Shown: positions 51,345 through 59,982 of the stretch, one piece after another | Position numbering within the stretch: position 1 is the first letter of the stretch | Layout: every line of letters begins with the position of its first letter | From: Endozoicomonas sp965208385 | GTDB lineage: Bacteria; Pseudomonadota; Gammaproteobacteria; Pseudomonadales; Endozoicomonadaceae | Direction: 5' to 3' | Assembly (NCBI GenBank): GCA_965208385.1 | Contig: CBDBOO010000098.1 | Span: 248,001-312,000, forward strand | DNA length: 64,000 bases | Program-made: the position numbers and the translations under genes | The notes under the pieces: model-generated | What the model was told of the DNA's origin: nothing | Seen by the model: the letters and a program-made list of their open reading frames with translations, nothing else | The model's database searches: none

Positions 51345-51563
51345 TCAATCAATAATGACTTCAGCGGTTCCTTGGGGATTGCAGTGGATGCAATCTTCGC
51401 ACTCACCTCCAGAGATATAGCAGGGTGCTATGAACTGGATTGTTTCATTAACAGTGCCTTGGGGTTGAAAGGAAAAAAAACCGTATTTTCCATCAGGAGA
51501 ATGGCTGTAATTAAAAATAAATGTTGCCTCTTCACCTTCGATCTTAAGTACCCAAGAAGTCAT
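51345..51563 (-). CDS. Small hypothetical protein (72 aa)
   Basis: I do not recognise it. I take the ATG at 51563 (MTSWVLKIEGEEATF), because codons upstream belong to the IS30 end. The C-terminus is cysteine-rich: APCYISGGECEDCIHCNPQG. The beta-rich middle (FIFNYSHSPDGKYGFFSFQ) and acidic composition suggest a small soluble protein. IS30 inserted just upstream (its end is at 51576), which would have separated the gene from its promoter. Confidence 0.45.
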   Translation of the reverse strand: MTSWVLKIEGEEATFIFNYSHSPDGKYGFFSFQPQGTVNETIQFIAPCYISGGECEDCIHCNPQGTAEVIID

Positions 51564-51570
51564 GCTGGAT

Positions 51571-52606
51571 TCAAGCAATAAGTGCAACAGACTTTCCAGT
51601 GTAGACCTCAAGCGGGGTTAACCCGCCAAGTACTTTTCTCGGCATCGAATTTATAACCCATTCCATATTTCGAATGTCCTCATCGGTAAGTTGACCCAGA
51701 CGCATTTTCTTAGGCCACTGACGTCGTATGATTCCATTAGTATTCTCATTTGTACCACGCTGATAACTGGCATATGATTTGGCAAAATACATGTCCGCAT
51801 TAATGGCCTCAGCAACTAAACCATGCCTTGCAAATTCGCCACCGTTATCCAGTGTGGCCGTCAATACTTCTGGTACTCGCTTCAGCAAAGAGATCATTTT
51901 GGCAGCAACCGTTTCAGCTTGTTTGTTATCCACTTTTCCGATCAGGGTAAGTCGGCTTTTTCGGTCAACCAGAGTGACCAGATGCGCATCCTGCCCATGG
52001 ACCGTGTCACCTTCCCAGTCGCCAATTCGAGCTCGTTGCTCAACGATTTCTGGTCGCTTAGTGATATCTACCCGATCAGGAATGAGAGATCGTCCAGCCT
52101 TACGTTTACCCCCTTTCCAGCGGCTTTTACCGAAGCGTGGCAAGCTTTTATACAGTACGCCTCCCTGTGTCTTATCAGCAGCAATGAGTCGATAAAGAGT
52201 AGTATGACTAACAGCCGTATCGGCATCTCAATAGTCATACGAATACTGGTGTTTCCAGGAGACCAGCCCAGAAGTAATGCCTTCTGAATAATCTTAATAT
52301 GTCGTTCATCTGTTTTTTTAGATTTATGAGCTGACTTCTTACGCTTGGTCTTGAGTCTCTCTGCGGCTTCTGGGCAGTAACCACCCACTTTAGAATTCCT
52401 TGATAATTCCCGGGAACAGTGCTTTTAATAACACCGATGTCATGAGCAATTTCAGTCTGGGAAAAATCTTTTTTCAATAGCGCATAAAGCTGATATCTTT
52501 GCCCTTGAGTCAGCTGTTGATAGTGCTTGGTTTGTTTCTTCATTTCAGGCTTCCATTTCTGGGTGTGAGAGCTTTGAAATGTATCAATAGCTGGCTCACA
52601 TTCCAA
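51571..52606 (-). pseudogene. IS30-family transposase, at least two frameshifts
   Basis: Three overlapping frames make up one transposase. The N-terminal piece has the helix-turn-helix YQQLTQGQRYQLYALLKKDF and FSQTEIAHDIGVIKSTV. The middle piece reads GGYCPEAAERLKTKRKKSAH and ALLLGWSPGNTS. The C-terminal piece has the DDE core RIGDWEGDTVHGQDAHLVTL, TLDNGGEFARHG and YASYQRGTNENTNGIIRRQW. The frame breaks are near 52360 and 52220. The last codons run through the inverted repeat to a stop just outside the element. Confidence 0.92.
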
Positions 52607-52629
52607 ATTTCAGCCTGTTGCACTTATTG
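51576..52629 (-). mobile_element. IS30-family element with frameshifted transposase
   Basis: The ends are perfect 15-bp inverted repeats, CAATAAGTGCAACAG (51576-51590) and CTGTTGCACTTATTG (52615-52629). The length of about 1054 bp is normal for IS30. It lies between two short genes on the same strand. Confidence 0.9.
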
Positions 52630-52631
52630 TA

Positions 52632-52793
52632 TTACTCCAGCATAAATCCCATTACTTGAGTAGGTTTTATTTTGTAAAGAACTGCGTTTTCCGGAGGTGG
52701 TCCCAATAAGGAAACTCTATGCCCTGCCACTGCTGTTGCAGAAAATAGGGATAGAAGCGCAAAAAACAGATAGCGGTTAGTTGTGTTTTTCAT
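52632..52793 (-). CDS. Small secreted hypothetical protein (53 aa)
   Basis: I do not recognise it. From the ATG at 52793 (MKNTTNRYLFFALLSLFSAT) it has a clear signal peptide with a likely cleavage at TAVAG, leaving about 30 mature residues (HRVSLLGPPPENAVLYKIKP). The stop lies only 2 bases outside the IS30 element, so the gene is intact or nearly so. Confidence 0.4.
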   Translation of the reverse strand: MKNTTNRYLFFALLSLFSATAVAGHRVSLLGPPPENAVLYKIKPTQVMGFMLE

Positions 52794-52949
52794 GAGTTTT
52801 GGTGATTCATTTTTTATCATTTCTATGAATGGTCACCAATTAAGTCATCACCTTTCATCATAGAGAGAAAGAAACCCTTTTCATTTTTGGATTTCAAAAT
52901 AGGTGCGCTGCTCAGACCAAAGCATCGGGAACGGTTTCATGCTCAACTG

Positions 52950-53288
52950 TCATTTGCCGGTATAACAAAGAATATCTTCTTGAATATCCGGAGCCAGACT
53001 GGTCAGGCGGATGCATTTTGATACTCGTGCTTTATCGATCTTCTCCTTTTCGGCCAGAGCTTTCACACTGAGGAATTTTCGACTGACCAGCATTTTTAAC
53101 CAGCGGTGTCCCTGAATCAAAGCAATCTGAAGTTGTTTCATTTCTGGTGGGTCGATGGCTCCAGCTGGAGTTTCAATGGTAGTTTTTCCACCTCGGTGAA
53201 AAAGACGGATGGGTAGAGTGACTTTGATCAGGTTGTCTTGTTCCAGAAATTCAACGGTTTCATCACCATTGGAAAGAATATTCGCCAT
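52950..53288 (-). CDS. Small protein associated with serine recombinases (ParB-like HTH)
   Basis: The 112-aa protein contains a helix-turn-helix (FLSVKALAEKEKIDKARVSK, then IRLTSLAPDIQEDIL) of the kind encoded next to large serine recombinases in prophages and integrative elements. It starts 13 bases after the end of a recombinase C-terminal fragment on the same strand. It probably binds DNA to assist the recombinase, which is no longer intact here. Confidence 0.65.
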   Translation of the reverse strand: MANILSNGDETVEFLEQDNLIKVTLPIRLFHRGGKTTIETPAGAIDPPEMKQLQIALIQGHRWLKMLVSRKFLSVKALAEKEKIDKARVSKCIRLTSLAPDIQEDILCYTGK

Positions 53289-53301
53289 GGGATATCTCCT
53301 G

Positions 53302-53487
53302 TTAATAGATGGCTTGCAGCTCGGTGGTAACTGCTTTAATGCCGTCGGGTTTGTAGTAAATCGTGACCTTCTTGGCAGTCAGATCGATTCTCTGAATCAG
53401 TAGTTCAGTGAGCCTGCGCTTTTCAGGTGTGAATAACTCTTCCCAGATACAGGAAAGATCCTGCATGGCTTTTCGTACCTGTTCCAT
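53302..53487 (-). pseudogene. Serine recombinase, C-terminal fragment
   Basis: Only the last 61 residues remain (LSCIWEELFTPEKRRLTELL, then IQRIDLTAKKVTIYYKPDGI), which matches the end of large site-specific serine recombinases. The catalytic and zinc-ribbon domains are absent; the sequence upstream of 53488 is a phage tail fragment on the other strand. It is an integration-module remnant. Confidence 0.65.
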
Positions 53488-54095
53488 CTGAATGACTACG
53501 AAACTCCGGACTGGATAATGCCAGGTGGTACCTTCAGCTATCAGAACCAGACTGCCATGCAGGTAGTGGCCAGAATTGCAGGCACAGCCGGTTCAGTGAT
53601 TATTCCAAGCAGGGACAGTGATACCTTAAACATTCAGCTGAGATACCCGGCCAGTCCCTGGAGCTGGACAACGGCCACCATGGACAGAATTATCCCGGCA
53701 GCACTGGTCATCAGTCTGAGTGCCAGCTGGCGACCAGAGCCGAAATACAACGCCGTCTACGTGTCGGGAACCCATGCCGGAGTGGCCGTTAACGTAAAAC
53801 GCAGCGGAACCGCAGGCAATGAACCTGCTCCGGACATCTACGAAGACTGGCTCACCGAAACACAGGTCAACACCGAGCGAGGCCGAAACGAACTGGCCAA
53901 AGGTGGAAACCAGAGCATCACCACACTGGAGATTCCACTGACGCCTGTCAGTACTCCACCCGGGTTGGTTGAACCGGAACAATTGGTGGAGATTCAGGAG
54001 GAAGCGGGCACTGGAGAGCGTTGTGCCTTTCAACCAGCATAAAAGCTGACATCGGGCGGGTGGTACAAACCATTGAACTGGAAAGGCACTACTAA
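53488..54095 (+). pseudogene. Phage tail protein, C-terminal fragment with a late frameshift
   Basis: The frame is open from about 53488 (NDYETPDWIMPGGTFSYQ) through VVARIAGTAGSVIIPSRDSD and LRYPASPWSW, typical of a prophage tail or baseplate protein. It ends prematurely at 54042; shifting the frame near 54033 continues TSIKADIGRVVQTIELERHY to a stop at 54095, which looks like the normal family ending. The N-terminal part is missing. A second phage-like piece lies at 54672-54901, beyond the cold-shock gene. Confidence 0.7.
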
Positions 54096-54357
54096 GCAGA
54101 GTTAATGTTGATCTGAGTGGTTGTCGCCTTCAAACATTGGTTTATACTCGTTGCTGAAAGCTCGAAGCCATGTAAAATGGGCACCACGTTACAAGTGTGT
54201 TTGATTTTTTATGTATAGATTTGATGTTCCGGGTGTAGTAGCTCGCCATATTCTTCATAAGTAAACAAAACTTCTAGCTCTACCGCTTTTGTTGTGAAAA
54301 TCGCATTGCGATAAACACAGCAGGGCAACTTTATTGTTTAAATTTCAGGATATGATT

Positions 54358-54567
54358 ATGTCTACTACTACCGGTATTGTTAAGTGGTTTAACGACGAGA
54401 AAGGTTTTGGATTCATCACTCAGGAAAATGGCGGACCAGACGCGTTTGCTCATTTCCGTCAAATCAAGGGTGACGGTTTCAAATCTCTGGCTGAAGGCCA
54501 GCGCGTTGAATTCACTGTAACTCAGGGCCAGAAAGGTCCTCAGGCAGAAGATATCGTAGTACTGTAA
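54358..54567 (+). CDS. CspA-family cold-shock protein
   Basis: This is a 69-aa single-strand nucleic-acid chaperone. RNP1 is KGFGFI and RNP2 is DAFAHF; the start is MSTTTGIVKWFNDE. I chose the ATG at 54358, preceded by AGGA, rather than the frame extension to 54334. The 5' leader (from about 54096) is gene-free and about 260 bases long, compatible with the long regulated leaders of csp genes. It is intact and followed by a strong terminator. Confidence 0.95.
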   Translation: MSTTTGIVKWFNDEKGFGFITQENGGPDAFAHFRQIKGDGFKSLAEGQRVEFTVTQGQKGPQAEDIVVL

Positions 54568-54608
54568 TTTCAGTGCTACATTCTCACGCTTCGGTGTGAG
54601 ATCGAAAG

Positions 54609-54637
54609 GCAATACCTCTGGGTGTTGCTTTTTTTTT
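54609..54637 (+). terminator. Rho-independent terminator of the cold-shock gene
   Basis: GCAATACC-TCTG-GGTGTTGC forms an 8-bp stem followed by nine T residues. A separate hairpin with a TTCG tetraloop (TCTCACGC-TTCG-GTGTGAGA) lies just upstream. Confidence 0.92.
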
Positions 54638-54671
54638 GGCTTAAGAAAAGGACGTTTTAACAGGAGGGCTT

Positions 54672-54901
54672 ATGGCCACCACAACATTTGGCAGCAATTC
54701 AAAGCGTTAATCCCGGAAGGCGCACGATCGGTTGTGATCATCACAGAGAACAATGGTAACGGAACCAGTCAGGCTCAGCTCCGGGATGGAACAATGGTAG
54801 TCGTGAAAGGAGAATCTGTGGGGGCAGGGCAGAAGGTGTTCGTGCAGGATGGAGTTAAAGGTACTGCGCCCGATTTGGCACAGTATGAGGTGGAAGTTTG
54901 A
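54672..54901 (+). pseudogene. Small phage structural protein, frameshifted near its start
   Basis: An ATG at 54672 with an AGGAGGG site begins MATTTFGSN and stops after 12 codons. In the next frame the sequence continues FKALIPEGARSVVIITENNG and QAQLRDGTMVVVKGESVGAG to a stop at 54901, which is the expected rest of the protein. This kind of short protein follows tail genes in prophages and matches the fragment at 53488. One indel near 54695 separates start and body. Confidence 0.6.
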
Positions 54902-55228
54902 TGTTATTCCTCTCTTGGCTTAACTCGTCCAACCATTGGAGGGATATCAAGGTGTTGAAAATCAAGATTCTGTTTCTCAATAAATGCAGCACACTTCCCT
55001 TTTGCTGCTAGACAATCAAGATCAGATACAGATTCAGCAAGATAGACCGATTCATTGCACTGGTCTCAGTACCTCGCCTCATCCCTATCAGTGACTTGCA
55101 GTTCATCCCATTGTTTTGGACATACGAAATCAAACCGACACCTGATTTTATCCACATCAGTAGCCCCTTCATGCGTTAGAGGGCTGGGTGTATAAATATG
55201 CATGGTTTCAGCAATACTTCGGACACTT

Positions 55229-56453
55229 TTAGGCAGCGATAGCCCCATACCCACTGAGCTGCTCGTAGGTGTCCATGACTTTATCGCTACTCAGGGATAA
55301 CCCTAAGTAGTCAAAAACTCTGCACATCAAGTGCTGGTTGAACTTCAGCCTTTTCCAACTGGCAATCGAGATGACGCTCTGGCCTTGGGTATTTTTCTCT
55401 CTTAAGTCCTCCAGTTTTAACAGATTAAGAGCTGAAAAAGAGGCACTTATCTGAGTGTGTATTGATTCTTTTCGGCAAGACTGACAGTCCAGCAGACCTG
55501 TATATTGCTTGGCATCACGGAATGCGAATTCAATCTGAAATCTGGCCTTGTAATACTTGATAAGTATCATGGCTTCCAGCTCTGCATCGGTTGAATACAG
55601 CAACGCAAAACCTGTTTTCTTTTTTCTCTGCACCCGCAGCATGACAACTCGTATCCAGCATTTCAGACACTTGGAGTACACTCTGGCAGTGTATACCTCT
55701 TCACCTGTCTCTAGCTTCCCTGCATGTTCAAATCGCATCAGATCCCTTTCGGGATTCACCTTGCCTCCGTACACCTTGGGACGGCCGCAACCAGAATAGG
55801 GACCATCGTAAGGCCACAGGAGATCAGCATCACTTCTTAACTTGCCAACATTAACTTGCCAACATGTGCAGACCCGCTCCGACCACAGGAGAAACGAATT
55901 TCTGTTTGAAATAGTAAGCGTCAACAGCCAGATATTTAATCCCCAGTCCGATGAGTTTTTCAATCAGCCCCATCACGTGCCCTGCATAGAGATCAACGCG
56001 GGTTTTCCTTTTCTGATCCAGTGTTTGTTGGGCATCAAGCGGGTAAGCCGTATTGGATTGAAGATCAACCACGCTGAGCAATGAGAGCTCCAGCCCACGC
56101 TCAGCTTTACCAGTACAGCCACGCCAAAACATGCCAAGCCCGTCTGTATTTTTGCCGCTTTTGGTCATAAAGCTGGCATCAAGGGCAGCAATCAGCTCGC
56201 TTGTCGTTGAAAATACTTCAGATAGCATCAGGCAATTGAAATGGAAAAAGTCGAAGGACCTCCTGTACCAGCGACTGATCCGTTTCTCGCTCATTGAAGA
56301 GTAGCGGCTCAAGTTACGGAAATTGGCTTTCCCCTGAAATACGACAAGGGCAGAGAAAAGTAATACGATGAAGGTCTTCTGAGGTTTTTTAACAGTGGAC
56401 ATAGCGTCCAGCGCGGTCTTTACTATGGATTCCATGAGGAAAATTATCAGCAT
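55229..56453 (-). pseudogene. IS4-family transposase, frameshifted by a 14-bp duplication
   Basis: The N-terminal 200 codons (from 56453) read TVKKPQKTFIVLLFSALVVF, ELIAALDASFMTKSGKNTDG and IKYLAVDAYYFKQKFVSPVV, containing DDE-type Asp residues. The C-terminal part (to 55229) reads KLRSDADLLWPYDGPYSGCG, YKARFQIEFAFRDAKQYTGL with the YREK-like Glu region. Between them a 14-bp unit is duplicated (55837-55850 and 55851-55864), which shifts the frame; one copy would give GAGLHMLASKLRSDAD. The element is otherwise complete, so the loss of function is probably recent. Confidence 0.92.
55837..55864 (-). repeat. 14-bp tandem duplication inactivating the IS4 transposase
   Basis: TTAACTTGCCAACA occurs twice in direct succession. 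The protein sequence shows one copy is ancestral. Confidence 0.93.
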
Positions 56454-56805
56454 GTAGAGGTTTTAGATTCCACTATTATCGCTGTTTTTCCTCATGGCAT
56501 ACCTTTTTATAAAAAGTGTCCGAAGTATTGTTTCAGAAATAAGCAGCAAATGATCTTTCGGACAAACTACCCGGTCAAAATTCCAGCCTGAACGACCTCG
56601 ATCATTTTTTAAGATCAACTGATCTGTAGAATAGTGAGCCTTACACTTCAGGCAATGTACTTCCGTTGAATCATTCCTGATTAACTCATTAGCAATAAAC
56701 TGAAAACGCCACCAAGCCTCGGGTACGGGCGTTGGTTCGGATGTGCTGTCATCGTAATGCATCTCCAGCCAGTTCAAAATAGCACCTTCGTGGTCATTAT
56801 AGAGG

Positions 56806-56969
56806 CAGGGCGATCTCATTTGACAAACACCAATCCTGTTGCATATTCAAAAAGCTAGCTTTAAAAACTGAATTTTTGAGAAGTACAGGAAATTAGGCTT
56901 ATTTTGGTACTTTTGTGTGCTGAATAATTAGCCAAACAGAGAAAGTTAGTGCCAAATGAGATCGCCCTG
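56806..56969 (+). mobile_element. MITE family A, copy 4 (164 bp)
   Basis: It has the same 17-bp ends and the same orientation as copies 1 and 2. The target duplication is 9 bp, TTATAGAGG (56797-56805 and 56970-56978). It splits the membrane protein gene at 54904-57361; on the minus strand its sequence supplies the false C-terminal codons of the first piece. Confidence 0.95.
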
Positions 56970-57625
56970 TTATAGAGGTGTGAGTTTTCTGATAGCTGCT
57001 CTTGTAGAACCTCTTCTACATCACTGCTGTCAAAAACAAACACACCATAAGATTTTTCATAACGACCTTGACTCTGGCAATAGCGGACACGATCACCGGA
57101 AGGAGGAGGGCATTCTCTTAAACGGGCCTCTTCAGCCTGAACAGAGCCATCACTCAGTAATTCTGAAGGATCAAGCATAAACTTCGGTTTGAGCAGCAAG
57201 ATAGGCCAAAGAAAAATGTTTAAAATGACGGAAAAGCCCATGCTCCGGTATTTTCGATCAAACCGGTCAAACGTGAAGAAAATATGCCCGGCCAGTATCA
57301 GGGCAACCAGTAGCGAAACAGAAAAATAGACTGTCAGAATAGAATACAAAACGTTCATCAAACGCCTAACGACTTCTTTGTCACACTGTCCAATCCCAGC
57401 TCATGTTCGGTTTCCCTGCGAACCTGCACCAGAGGCCTATGAGTCTGTTGGATGTTCAAAATATTGGTGCGAGAGTCAAACCGGTATAGCTGTCGAAAAA
57501 GCCTTCCAGTTCCTGAATCTCAGTATCGCTGATATTATCCCACACTTCGTAGTAGGAGAAATGAGTCCACGCATCAGCTTTTTTGCGCTTGTGGCTGAAG
57601 AGTCGGGTGTGTGGCTTGAATAATG

Positions 57626-59171
57626 TCAGGCATGCAGGTTGTGAGCCACTGGAAACCCGTAGCGATCCATCTTCGACCAGAAAGCATCCCAATAACCCGT
57701 TGACTTCGCCAGAGCTCGTAATGTTAATAGCATTGACGCCCCTTGTTCCTTCCATCGCATGCCTGACTTACACATGCGCTGCTTAACCAGCGTTTTGCAA
57801 GCAGCTTCTGTTACACCAGAACCAATTGGTAACTTGTTTTCCAACGCTTCTGGATAAATCATTTGGTGCCAGTGATTTTTGAAATAAGTTCTGGCTTTAT
57901 CCAGTTTTTCTTTAGAAACAAGACGTTTATTCCCGGGAGCTGCTTTCTTTAATTCCAACCATAAACGTTTTGCCTTACCAGGGGTGTTTTTTAATTCGTG
58001 CAGTGTTGATCTTAACCAGGCTTTGCGTTCATTCTGCATTTTTTTACCCGGATATATAGCTTCTGCCGCTTCTGCCACATATTCGCTAACGTGATAAAAA
58101 TCCAGAATTTGAATCGATGTAACAGGCTCAAGAAACGTTCAATTATCTGGCGCCCCATCAGCAACTCCAACGTAAGTGGCATCAGGAAAACGAGACTTCA
58201 TTTTCTCAATGTCAGAAGAGAACCGCCTTATAAAAGTTTCTTTTCCGTATTCGGGGGCAGCGGCAGCGTACACCGTGTGCATTCGATTTCCTTCTTCATC
58301 ATAAAGCGCAATAGTTCCGCACATTGCAATTCTGTAGCCCTCTTTATAAAGCAAGTTTGCACCATCCAGCCCCAAGCTAGGCTATGTTCCCGTCAATAGT
58401 TGGGAGCACTAAAGTCCTATAAAAACTTTATTTTCCTGCTCCACATATGGCTATTCATGAGATAGGAAGGTATCCCAGAACAAATCGCTGTTCTTTGGGC
58501 AATAAACAAATGCAATATACAAGATTTAGTCATATCTCTACTTTATAAGGCACGTCTGTAGCCCTGTAAACATAGGGAGTAAGCAATACAACTATTGGCG
58601 GGAACATAGCCCCCAAGCTAACTGTGGCTACTGGCTCGGGTAAATCCGGTAATTCATAAGTCCAGGATTCTTCTTTGGCCTGAGCAATACTGGCAACAAC
58701 TTCTGCCAGGTCTTTAGCGGTTCTTCGATGGATTTTACGTCCGTGGTTTCTTAGAAAATCTTGCTCTACTTCAGTGGAAGGCATGTGGGCAAACTTCCAA
58801 CTGACCATGCAGGCATGTCGCGGGGTTGAATTAACAACAATTCGTGCAGATTGATCAAGGGGACAATAAATAGCACCGCCTTCACGACTTTGATAGATAA
58901 AACGATTGACCCTAACCGCTCCCCATGGAGTTTCATAAACCTTCAATTCTTTTTTACTTTTACTGGTCAACCGAACATTGCCAAGCGTAATGGGAGAACC
59001 GTCAGTATCAAGCCACTCAAGTTGCTTTTTTGTTCCCAGTTGTCCCGCTTCATTTAAGGCATCTTGCAAATGATTTTCGAAATCCACCATTGAGCGATTG
59101 TGCGGGATTTTGATAACGATTTCTGTGATTTCATCGTTGGATGAAAGGACTGAGCTGTACATATTTCTCAA
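57626..59171 (-). pseudogene. ISKra4-family transposase, split by MITE B and a TGA
   Basis: The N-terminal piece (from 59171) reads MRNMYSSVLSSNDEITEIVI, YETPWGAVRVNRFIYQS and HMPSTEVEQDFLRNHGRKIH, ending ATVSLG. MITE B (58380-58610) interrupts; the frame resumes LDGANLLYKEGYRIAMCGTI. A TGA at 58139-58141 stands where Trp is expected (GAPDN-W-TFLEP). The C-terminal piece continues ILDFYHVSEYVAEAAEAIYP and KLPIGSGVTEAACKTLVKQR, with the conserved end of this family. Two lesions make it inactive. Confidence 0.9.
58380..58610. mobile_element. MITE family B (about 231 bp)
   Basis: The ends are imperfect inverted repeats of about 23 bp, beginning GGCTATGTTCCCG on one side and ending CGGGAACATAGC on the other. 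A 9-10 bp direct repeat (C)CCCAAGCTA flanks it (58370-58379 and 58611-58620). No gene is inside. Its ends do not match MITE family A, so it belongs to another transposase family. Confidence 0.88.
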
Positions 59172-59370
59172 CGCTAAAAAGCCTATACGACCATACTAGT
59201 GTAGTCGTTTTTCTTGACATTGTTTAAATCACACACCCGAAGAGTCGTTTCCGAATCTTGCCATTGGCTCCTTTACCGGACATGCCAATATAAACGAGAT
59301 CATAAGACTTCCCCCGTTTTTTATACAGAGCATAAATACCCCGCAAGCTGTCAGCTATTCCCCATGCTTA

Positions 59371-59465
59371 TACGACATCGGTAACAGCGTATAAGAAGCA
59401 TCACACGCAGGGCGCAGCTACAGCTGCTTACGTGTTGAGATATGTAATTTTTCCCAAAAACTCGA
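59371..59465. other. Short gene-free stretch with a hairpin
   Basis: GCTTATACG and CGTATAAG (around 59366-59396) can pair across about 12 bases. Nothing else is recognisable. It may be the scar that removed the N-terminus of the GIY-YIG gene. Confidence 0.35.
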
Positions 59466-59774
59466 CTATTTATCACGAGCATACAAAATATATACGACTT
59501 CGCACGCTAGTGATACCAAGGGGTTTAATGAAACGTGGGGGATTGCTGGCAAGCTGTATGGAAGCTCATCAACTTCGTTTTTGCGGCGGTATTCCAGAGC
59601 TGCTTTGATCAGGTGCATATGACTCTTCACAATCAACCATCCTTGTTTTGTTTGAAGTGTCATATGGATAGCGGATAGAAAACGGGAATCTTGACTGTGG
59701 GGTGAGATATTGCGTTGGAGCTGGTGTAGTTTAATGAGTAGGTTAAGCTTGCTTTTTTGCAATAAGTTTGTCAC
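59466..59774 (-). CDS. Hypothetical protein (about 102 aa), overlapping a metallopeptidase remnant
   Basis: I do not recognise it. It starts with a GTG at 59774 (MTNLLQKSKLNLLIKLHQLQ) inside the end of the preceding gene, in another frame. The sequence is helical and basic in the first half, with TKQGWLIVKSHMHLIKAALE in the middle and PLVSLACEVVYILYARD at the end. The overlap with the upstream gene suggests translational coupling in the original locus. It could be a remnant like its neighbours. Confidence 0.4.
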   Translation of the reverse strand: MTNLLQKSKLNLLIKLHQLQRNISPHSQDSRFLSAIHMTLQTKQGWLIVKSHMHLIKAALEYRRKNEVDELPYSLPAIPHVSLNPLVSLACEVVYILYARDK

Positions 59775-59982
59775 ATAGGCTAATGATCTTGCCCGCCACT
59801 GTTAAAACATGATGAAGGCTCATGTCATCCATAGTTGCATTATTGGAAACATACCTGGAAAGATAAGCTTCAGACTCTGATTCTACCCCCAAGCGTTTAC
59901 AAACAAGATAAGAGACAGATTCCGCCTCTAACTCTTGTTGCTTGTGGTTCAGACCACTCCGATTTTGCCATTTATCTTTTTT
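59743..59982 (-). pseudogene. Metallopeptidase (ArdC/ImmA-like) C-terminal fragment
   Basis: The minus strand reads NHKQQELEAESVSYLVCKRL, then GVESESEAYLSRYVSNNATM and LHHVLTVAGKIISLCDKLI before a TAA at 59743. The E-L-E-A-E-S-V-Y-L-V pattern is the end of a zincin-type metallopeptidase as found in ArdC-like antirestriction proteins of mobile elements. The N-terminal catalytic part is gone; the break coincides with the left end of a decayed ISL3 element at 59983. Confidence 0.6.

Larger units (their letters stand above)
55212..56530 (-). mobile_element. IS4-family element with broken transposase
   Basis: The ends are perfect 19-bp inverted repeats beginning CAATACTTCGGACACTTTT (55212-55230, complement at 56512-56530). 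A 6-bp direct repeat TTTCAG flanks it. It contains one frameshifted transposase gene. Confidence 0.9.
54904..57361 (-). pseudogene. Membrane protein with zinc-ribbon-like tail, broken by a MITE, IS4 and a TGA
   Basis: The gene can be rebuilt from three pieces. Piece 1 (57361 to 56970) starts MMNVLYSILTVYFSVSLLVA and has two hydrophobic helices, ending SSDVEEVLQEQLSENSHLYN. MITE copy 4 follows. Piece 2 (about 56805 to 56531) reads DHEGAILNWLEMHYDDSTSE to HLLLISE. IS4 follows, with 6-bp duplication TTTCAG. Piece 3 (55211 to 54904) reads MHIYTPSPLTHEGATDVDKI, FDFVCPKQWDELQVTD, then an in-frame TGA (55066-55068) where Cys is expected in ARY(C)DQC, then NESVYLAESVSDLDCLAAKG to a TAA at 54904. I do not know the function; the tail resembles short zinc-ribbon segments. 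Confidence 0.88.
57605..59238 (-). mobile_element. ISKra4-family element
   Basis: The ends are inverted repeats starting GGGTGTGTG on both sides (57605-57613; complement ending 59238). An 8-9 bp direct repeat GAAGAGTC(G) flanks it. It carries one broken transposase gene and has itself been hit by a second type of MITE. Confidence 0.87.
57456..59367 (-). pseudogene. GIY-YIG nuclease-domain gene split by ISKra4
   Basis: The 5' piece (59367 to 59239) reads GIADSLRGIYALYKKRGKSY and DLVYIGMSGKGANGKIRKRL, the GIY and YIG strands and the conserved Arg of a GIY-YIG domain. The ISKra4 element follows. The 3' piece (57604 to 57456) resumes with SHKRKKADAWTHFSYYEVWD and NISDTEIQELEGFFDSYTGL, which has the catalytic Glu region (ELEG), then a TGA. 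An in-frame TAA lies just upstream of the GIY strand and there is no start codon, so the N-terminus is also lost. It lies upstream of the membrane protein gene on the same strand. Confidence 0.85.
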
